Origin: Micromonospora_J zhanjiangensis
GTDB lineage: Bacteria; Actinomycetota; Actinomycetes; Mycobacteriales; Micromonosporaceae
Assembly: GCF_042650605.1 (NCBI RefSeq)
Contig: NZ_JBHSBN010000019.1
Span: forward strand, 62,001 to 126,000
DNA length: 64,000 bases
Direction of reading: 5' to 3'
Numbering within the stretch: the stretch's first letter is position 1; every line of letters starts with the position of its first letter. The position numbers were made by a program, and so were the translations under genes. This document shows positions 57,890 through 64,000 of the stretch, piece after piece. Below the pieces are notes generated by a model, which saw only the letters and a list, made by a program, of their open reading frames with translations, did not search any database and was not told the origin of the DNA.

Positions 57890-58834
57890 TCAGGACTTCG
57901 CCCAGCGAAGGATCTCGCCGAGCACCAGGTCGGGGACCTCCACGTGCGGGAAGTGGCCCACCCGGTCGAGCAGCCGCCACTCGTACGGCGCGGTGACGTA
58001 CCGCCCGGAGCCCTGCGCGGTACGGGGCAGCGACGCCTCGTCGAGCGCGCCGTGCAGTTGCAGCGTCGGCGTGGTCAACGGCTTCTGGAGGAGCTTGACG
58101 AACCGGTAGCCGTGCAGCCGCATCGCCGACCGGAACGCCCACCGGTAGCCCTCCAGGGCGCAGAACGCCGCCTGCGGGATCCGGATCGCCTCCCGGCACC
58201 GGGCCGCGTAGTCGGCGAACCTGTCGCCGGCCACCCAGTCCGGTCCGCCGCTGTGGCGCAGGAACTCGCCGATCAGGGCGGCCTCATTCCGGGTGAGAAC
58301 GTGTTCGTAGCGGGGGAGCTGAAACTTCAGGGTCGGCGTCGCGGCGGCGAACTGGCCGCGCGGGTCGGCGAAGAGGGCGGCGCGCAACCGCAGCGGGTGC
58401 GGGGCGCCCAGCACCACCAGCCGGCGGACCAGGGTCGGATGGAACGACGCGGCGGCCCAGGCGATCATGCCGCCCACCCCGGTACCGACCACCGTGGCCG
58501 ATCGTTCGCCCAGCGCGCGGATCAGCCCGGCCACGTCGGCGGCCAGCGTGTACCCGTCGTAACCCCGGGGCGGCTTGTCGCTGGCGCCGTAGCCGCGCAG
58601 GTCCACCGCCACCGCCCGGAACCCGGCATCGGCCACGGCGGGCAGGATCTCGTGCCAGGCCCACCAGAATTCCGGAAAGCCGTGCAGAAACAGCACCATC
58701 GGTCCGGCGCCGGCCTCGACCACGTGGAAACGGCTGCCGTTGGCGCCGACGAAGCGGTGCGTCCAGGGGCCGTCCACCAGCACGCACGATTCGTCGACGG
58801 CGGTGTCGCGACCGGCTTCTCGCTGCTGTTTCAT
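57890..58834 (-). CDS. Epoxide-hydrolase-like alpha/beta protein lacking the nucleophile
   Basis: A 314-aa alpha/beta-hydrolase-fold protein close to epoxide hydrolases: FLHGFPEFWWAWHEILPA (oxyanion H-G-x-P motif), VDLRGYGASDKPPRGYDGYT, and a final DRVGHFPHVE with the catalytic-type His. At the nucleophile elbow, where relatives have G-H-D-W-G-G, it reads VVGTGVGGM, so the Asp is replaced by Gly. It is either inactive or uses another residue. Convergent with the small gene at 57517. Confidence 0.8.
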   Translation of the reverse strand: MKQQREAGRDTAVDESCVLVDGPWTHRFVGANGSRFHVVEAGAGPMVLFLHGFPEFWWAWHEILPAVADAGFRAVAVDLRGYGASDKPPRGYDGYTLAADVAGLIRALGERSATVVGTGVGGMIAWAAASFHPTLVRRLVVLGAPHPLRLRAALFADPRGQFAAATPTLKFQLPRYEHVLTRNEAALIGEFLRHSGGPDWVAGDRFADYAARCREAIRIPQAAFCALEGYRWAFRSAMRLHGYRFVKLLQKPLTTPTLQLHGALDEASLPRTAQGSGRYVTAPYEWRLLDRVGHFPHVEVPDLVLGEILRWAKS

Positions 58835-58967
58835 GTCGCCAGCCTAGGTGGGCAAGTCCACCGGAGGGTCGGCCGGCGACCGGGATCAGGGGATCCTCAG
58901 GGCGACCCCCCGATGACGAAACCCCCGAAACCGGTACGAGCGGGTCGGGCCGGTACGTCGGGGATCG

Positions 58968-59507
58968 TCACCGCACCTCGCTGATCCGGACGATGCTGAC
59001 CGGCCGGCCGGAGCCGCAGTCGATACGCAACTGCAATGGCGCGATGGTGACCAGCACCCGGGTGCCCTTGGCGAACGTGCCGACGTCGCGGCCGTACAGC
59101 GCGTACTCCACGCCGTCGTCGGCGACCAGGCCGAAGCAGGGACCGGAGCCGCCCCGGGTGAGCTGGCCGCCGATGACGTTCGGCCGGAGCTGGTCGGTGG
59201 GCTCCTGCGGCGGCTTGACCGGTGGGCGCAGGGTGGGCAGGACCGTGCTGGACAGGCCCGGGTCGGCGGGCGGTGTCGAGGAGTCGGGGGTGGCCGGCCC
59301 GGCCGGTGGGCCGGTCGGCGCGTCGGCCGGCGTCGGGGTCCCGGCGGGCGAGGGGGGCGAGGTGGGCCCGCCGGCCGGGTCGGCGGCGTGCCGGCGGGCG
59401 CCGCAACCGCCGAGCGGCAACGCCAGCGCGACGGCCAGTCCGGCGACGGTCATTGCGGTGGTACGTCGAGTGGGTCGCACCCCGGTTGGACGCCCGCGCC
59501 GGCTCAT
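58968..59507 (-). CDS. Lipoprotein, function unknown
   Basis: A 179-aa protein from MSRRGRPTGVRP. The hydrophobic segment AMTVAGLAVALALPLGGC ends in an L-G-G-C lipobox, so it should be lipid-anchored. A Pro/Thr/Ser-rich linker of about 70 residues follows, then a small C-terminal domain (QLTRGGSGPCFGLVADDGVEYALYG; RVLVTIAPLQLRIDCGSGRP) with two Cys that might pair. The C-terminal module resembles short OB-like actinobacterial lipoproteins; no name is assigned. Confidence 0.7.
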   Translation of the reverse strand: MSRRGRPTGVRPTRRTTAMTVAGLAVALALPLGGCGARRHAADPAGGPTSPPSPAGTPTPADAPTGPPAGPATPDSSTPPADPGLSSTVLPTLRPPVKPPQEPTDQLRPNVIGGQLTRGGSGPCFGLVADDGVEYALYGRDVGTFAKGTRVLVTIAPLQLRIDCGSGRPVSIVRISEVR

Positions 59508-59554
59508 CCGTTCCCTTGGCAGCGTCCCGAGCGCGGCCTCTAGCTGTGAAAAGG

Positions 59555-59591
59555 GCGACGCCCGGGGCGGAGAACCCGCCCCGGGCGTCGC
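59555..59591 (-). terminator. Intrinsic terminator of the M6 protease gene
   Basis: A perfect 16-bp stem, 59555-59570 against 59576-59591, core CGCCCGGGGCGG, with a five-base loop. Read on the minus strand, CCCTTTTC follows the stem, giving a U-run. It lies 25 bases after the protease stop and ahead of the lipoprotein gene. Confidence 0.88.
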
Positions 59592-59616
59592 TGTCAAACC
59601 GTGGATCGGTGGTGCG

Positions 59617-62034
59617 TCAGGAGAACTTCACCTTCAGCATGGTGCCGTCCTGCTGCAGCACCTGGACCTTCACACCGGCAGCCGGGAGCTTGACGCCGTG
59701 GTTCGGCAGCTCCGGGTACCAGTACTGCTGGGTGTCGTCGAACACCGACTGCGCGGCCTGGCCACGGACGTACTGCGGCTGGCCGTTGATGTGCAGCGTG
59801 AACGAGTCCGCCTTGGTCAGGCTGAACGGAGCGTCGTAGACCTGGACCCGGGCCCGCCAGGGGTTACCGGTCAGGTTGTAGAGCGGCTCCGGGCGCGAGT
59901 CGATGATCAGGTTGCGACCCGTACCCGGGTGGACGTTGGTGTTGTTGTCCACCTGCGAGGTGTCCCAGTACGAGATCAGCAGACCCTGCTGGTACGCGTA
60001 GTGGTCCACCCAGTCCGGCTTGGTGTTGGCGTAGCCGAAGTAGTACGGGCCGGTCTGCAGGTACTTGTCGTACGAGACGTACGACCGGTTACCCATGATG
60101 TAGTAGTTGTCGTACTGCTTGACGACGGTGGAACCCACCACGGAGAAGCCCTTCAGCGTCCACGTGGTGGCCGCCTCGGCACCGTCGCTGAGCACGGTGG
60201 TGCCGTCCGCGGTGACGGTGATGTCGTCACCGAAGAAGCCGCCCGCGGAGAGCCCACCGTCGGTGCGGTAGTGGAAGCGGAACAGCGCCTTCTTGCCGGC
60301 CAGCGACGTCATCGGGACGTTCAGGTCGACCCAGGCGCCGCCGGTGGTGCCGTCCAGTGCCGGGGTGCCGCTGGCGTCCCGGGGGAACGGCTTGCCGCCG
60401 ACCGTGCCGTCGAGAGCCTTCCAGGACGCCCCGTTGTCGGTCGAGGCCTCCAGGTACATGTAGTCGTAGCCCTCTTCGATGGCGTAGCGCGCCTTCATCG
60501 ACAGCGACGCGGACGTCTTGCCGGTGAAGTCGAACGACCTGGTCATGGTGTTGTCCAGGTTATCCGCGTTGCCGGAGAAGTACTGCTTGGTGCCGGCGAA
60601 CGGCGCACCGAGGTTGGTGGTCACCGACTTCTTGGGCAGGACCACGACCGCGCCCTGCGCCTCGGCGGAGTTGTACTCCTGCGGACCGAGCTTGAGCGTC
60701 TTCTTCTGCCCGGCGATCAGCGTCTCGTAGTCCAGCCAACCGAGCTGGAGCTTGTTCCAGGCGCCGAGGTCACCCGGGCGGGTGCCGATGCCCTGGTCGT
60801 TCTTGGCGGACAGCCGGCTCTGGGCCATCAGGGTCCAGTGCTCGTTGCTGTTGTCCCCGCCACCCGAGGTGTCGTAGTCGTCCGGCAGGCCCAGGTCGTG
60901 GCCGTACTCGTGGACGAAGACGCTCAGGCCGCCGTTCTCCGGCTGGATCGTGTAGTCACCGATCCACAGGCCGGAGTCGCCGACCTGGGTGCCACCGAGC
61001 GGGTTGTTCGCCGGGCCGGTGCGGCCGACGTCGGTGCCGTAGGCGTACCACCGGTGGCTCCAGATGGCGTCCTCACCCTGCTGCGGGTCACCGTCGGCCT
61101 GGTCGCCGCCGGCGTGGACGATCTGGAAGTGGTCGATGTAACCGTCCGGCTCGTTGAAGTCGCCGTCGCCGTCGTAGTCGTACCGGTCCCACTGGTCGAA
61201 CTGCTTCAGGTCCTCGGCGATTTGGTCCGAGGTACGGCCCCGGGCCTTCTGGTCCTCGACCCACTTGTTCGCCGCGTCCTTGACCAGCGCCCAGGTGTTG
61301 TTGCAGACGTTCGAGGCGCACGGGTAGCCGTTGGAACGGCCGTACCGGGCCTCGTTGTACTGCACCTTCACCCAGTCGGTGACCTCGCCGTCGACGCTGT
61401 AGCGCCCCGACGACTGGGTCTCGTAGTACGTCTTGACCGACTCGGTGTCCTTGCCGGTGCCGAAGTACAGCTTCCGGTAGTAGTCGGCCGAGTAGTCCGG
61501 CTGCCACACGGTGGAGTTGTCCACCGCCCGGTTGGGCTGCGGGATCTGGTTGTTGAGCGGACCGTCGAACACGGTCGGACCCTCGGTCCTCGGGTCGGTG
61601 TCCTGGTCCGGGTAGTTCGGGTGCCGCTCGTTGCCGAAGTCGGTCAGGATCACGAAGATGTGATCCGTCTTCTCGCGGGCCAGCTCGACATACTGGTCCT
61701 GGGTCGCTTTCGTGCCGGCGGCAAGAGTCCTCGCGTTGGCCGCCTTGGCCGGGCCTGCTCCGGTGGTCTTGCCCACCTTGACGACGGTGCTGCCGTTGCG
61801 CTTCTCGGCCTTGGCGCGGCCGTTCAGCACGTTGTTGAGGCCCTCCTGGCGCAGTGCGCGCCGCTTGTCCTCAAGCGGGTTGGGCAGTTCGTCCTTGGGC
61901 TGGGCTGCGTCGGCGACCGACGGGGCTGCGACCGGCGCCTTGGTCAAAGGCGCCGCATAGACGGCGGACGTGCCGAACGCGACACCGGTCGCGGTCAGCG
62001 ACAGCCCGAGCAGCCCCACTGCGACTTTGCGCAC
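59617..62034 (-). CDS. Secreted M6-family metalloprotease (immune inhibitor A-like)
   Basis: An 805-aa exported protease. Signal peptide VAVGLLGLSLTATGVAFGT after VRK, a propeptide, and then the zinc site HEYGHDLGLPDDYDT at residues 375-379 (H-E-x2-H with the extra downstream H/D seen in M6 enzymes). Ca-binding-like DYDGDGDFNEPDGYIDH precedes it, and beta-rich C-terminal domains contain FFGDDITVTADG. GTG at 62032-62034 is chosen because GGAGGT lies six bases upstream and the signal peptide then starts normally. InhA-type proteases degrade extracellular proteins; use here is likely nutritional or developmental. Confidence 0.92.
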   Translation of the reverse strand: MRKVAVGLLGLSLTATGVAFGTSAVYAAPLTKAPVAAPSVADAAQPKDELPNPLEDKRRALRQEGLNNVLNGRAKAEKRNGSTVVKVGKTTGAGPAKAANARTLAAGTKATQDQYVELAREKTDHIFVILTDFGNERHPNYPDQDTDPRTEGPTVFDGPLNNQIPQPNRAVDNSTVWQPDYSADYYRKLYFGTGKDTESVKTYYETQSSGRYSVDGEVTDWVKVQYNEARYGRSNGYPCASNVCNNTWALVKDAANKWVEDQKARGRTSDQIAEDLKQFDQWDRYDYDGDGDFNEPDGYIDHFQIVHAGGDQADGDPQQGEDAIWSHRWYAYGTDVGRTGPANNPLGGTQVGDSGLWIGDYTIQPENGGLSVFVHEYGHDLGLPDDYDTSGGGDNSNEHWTLMAQSRLSAKNDQGIGTRPGDLGAWNKLQLGWLDYETLIAGQKKTLKLGPQEYNSAEAQGAVVVLPKKSVTTNLGAPFAGTKQYFSGNADNLDNTMTRSFDFTGKTSASLSMKARYAIEEGYDYMYLEASTDNGASWKALDGTVGGKPFPRDASGTPALDGTTGGAWVDLNVPMTSLAGKKALFRFHYRTDGGLSAGGFFGDDITVTADGTTVLSDGAEAATTWTLKGFSVVGSTVVKQYDNYYIMGNRSYVSYDKYLQTGPYYFGYANTKPDWVDHYAYQQGLLISYWDTSQVDNNTNVHPGTGRNLIIDSRPEPLYNLTGNPWRARVQVYDAPFSLTKADSFTLHINGQPQYVRGQAAQSVFDDTQQYWYPELPNHGVKLPAAGVKVQVLQQDGTMLKVKFS

Positions 62035-62210
62035 GTGGTACCTCCGGTTTAAAGGGAGCCGATCCGACGGGGGTGGTCGGACGGCGGAAACTTGTCCCAA
62101 GGAAAGGGACTCCTGTGAACCTAGACAACCAGAGGGATTGCTGGGAAGTAGGCGGCGTCAATTTATTGCAAGATCTTGATTGAAACGTGCTCCGATGTCA
62201 CATTTAAGCC

Positions 62211-62244
62211 GAAGGGGCACCACCCGATCGGGTGGTGCCCCTTC
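62211..62244 (-). terminator. Perfect 34-bp palindromic terminator of the acetyl-CoA synthetase gene
   Basis: Two 17-base arms (GAAGGGGCACCACCCGA and its complement) meet with no spacer. It begins 20 bases beyond the acsA stop in the direction of that gene. It would also stop antisense transcripts heading the other way. Confidence 0.85.
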
Positions 62245-62264
62245 GGTCGTTGATCAGGGCCGAT

Positions 62265-64000
<1,736 letters not shown>

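Overview
The window is high-GC actinobacterial DNA, most likely from a Micromonosporaceae genome (Micromonospora-like). The reasons are the strong G/C third-position bias, many GTG starts and GTGA/ATGA overlaps, a complete 14-gene nuo operon, futalosine-type menaquinone genes, an Scr1-type HTH/DUF397 pair, WXG100/EccB/EccE/mycosin genes and a 5'-flanked immune-inhibitor-A-like protease. This placement is inferred from gene content; no rRNA or tRNA gene was seen.

Layout. 1-4.5 kb: a truncated serine hydrolase, a broken BNR-repeat gene, a divergent hydrolase/MarR pair with a palindromic operator, an acetyltransferase, and a hydrolase preceded by a 28-codon leader ORF. 4.5-7.6 kb: a variable strip holding what looks like a relic of an actinomycete integrative element (three tiny minus-strand genes facing an AlpA-like HTH gene), then a minus-strand cluster of excisionase-like antitoxin, PIN toxin, XRE regulator and Uma2 nuclease-fold protein. 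7.7-12.4 kb: a HelD/HelR-type helicase, a second Uma2 protein, mqnA and a class-A beta-lactamase-like protein. 12.9-16.7 kb: paaABCDE, the phenylacetyl-CoA epoxidase, with all four junctions overlapping as GTGA. 16.8-18.4 kb: a long palindrome, a frameshifted Scr1-type regulator and its DUF397 partner.

18.4-42 kb is a respiratory block: mqnC, an LPXTG wall protein between two look-alike hairpins, menG, a geranylgeranyl-reductase-family enzyme, nuoA-N and a polyprenyl diphosphate synthase. Together these make, methylate, probably saturate and then use menaquinone. A near-perfect Rex-type operator precedes the reductase gene and so lies upstream of nuo, which would tie the block to the NADH/NAD+ ratio. 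The two long gaps inside nuo (nuoG-nuoH and nuoL-nuoM) are each exactly bridged by a tiny ORF that overlaps the stop before it and the start after it.

42-48.8 kb: MFS transporter, IclR regulator, PhoX-like phosphatase, an ECF sigma/anti-sigma pair, a GNAT enzyme and a small membrane protein. 48.8-59.5 kb: a partial type VII secretion locus (eccE, eccB, two WXG100 genes, mycP; no eccC or eccD), followed by a 951-aa protein with two SseB-like modules and a long Pro-rich linker. A small gene overlaps its end, and a hydrolase-fold protein without a recognisable nucleophile lies beyond. 59.6-64 kb: an M6 (InhA-like) secreted protease with a strong terminator, and acetyl-CoA synthetase running off the right edge.
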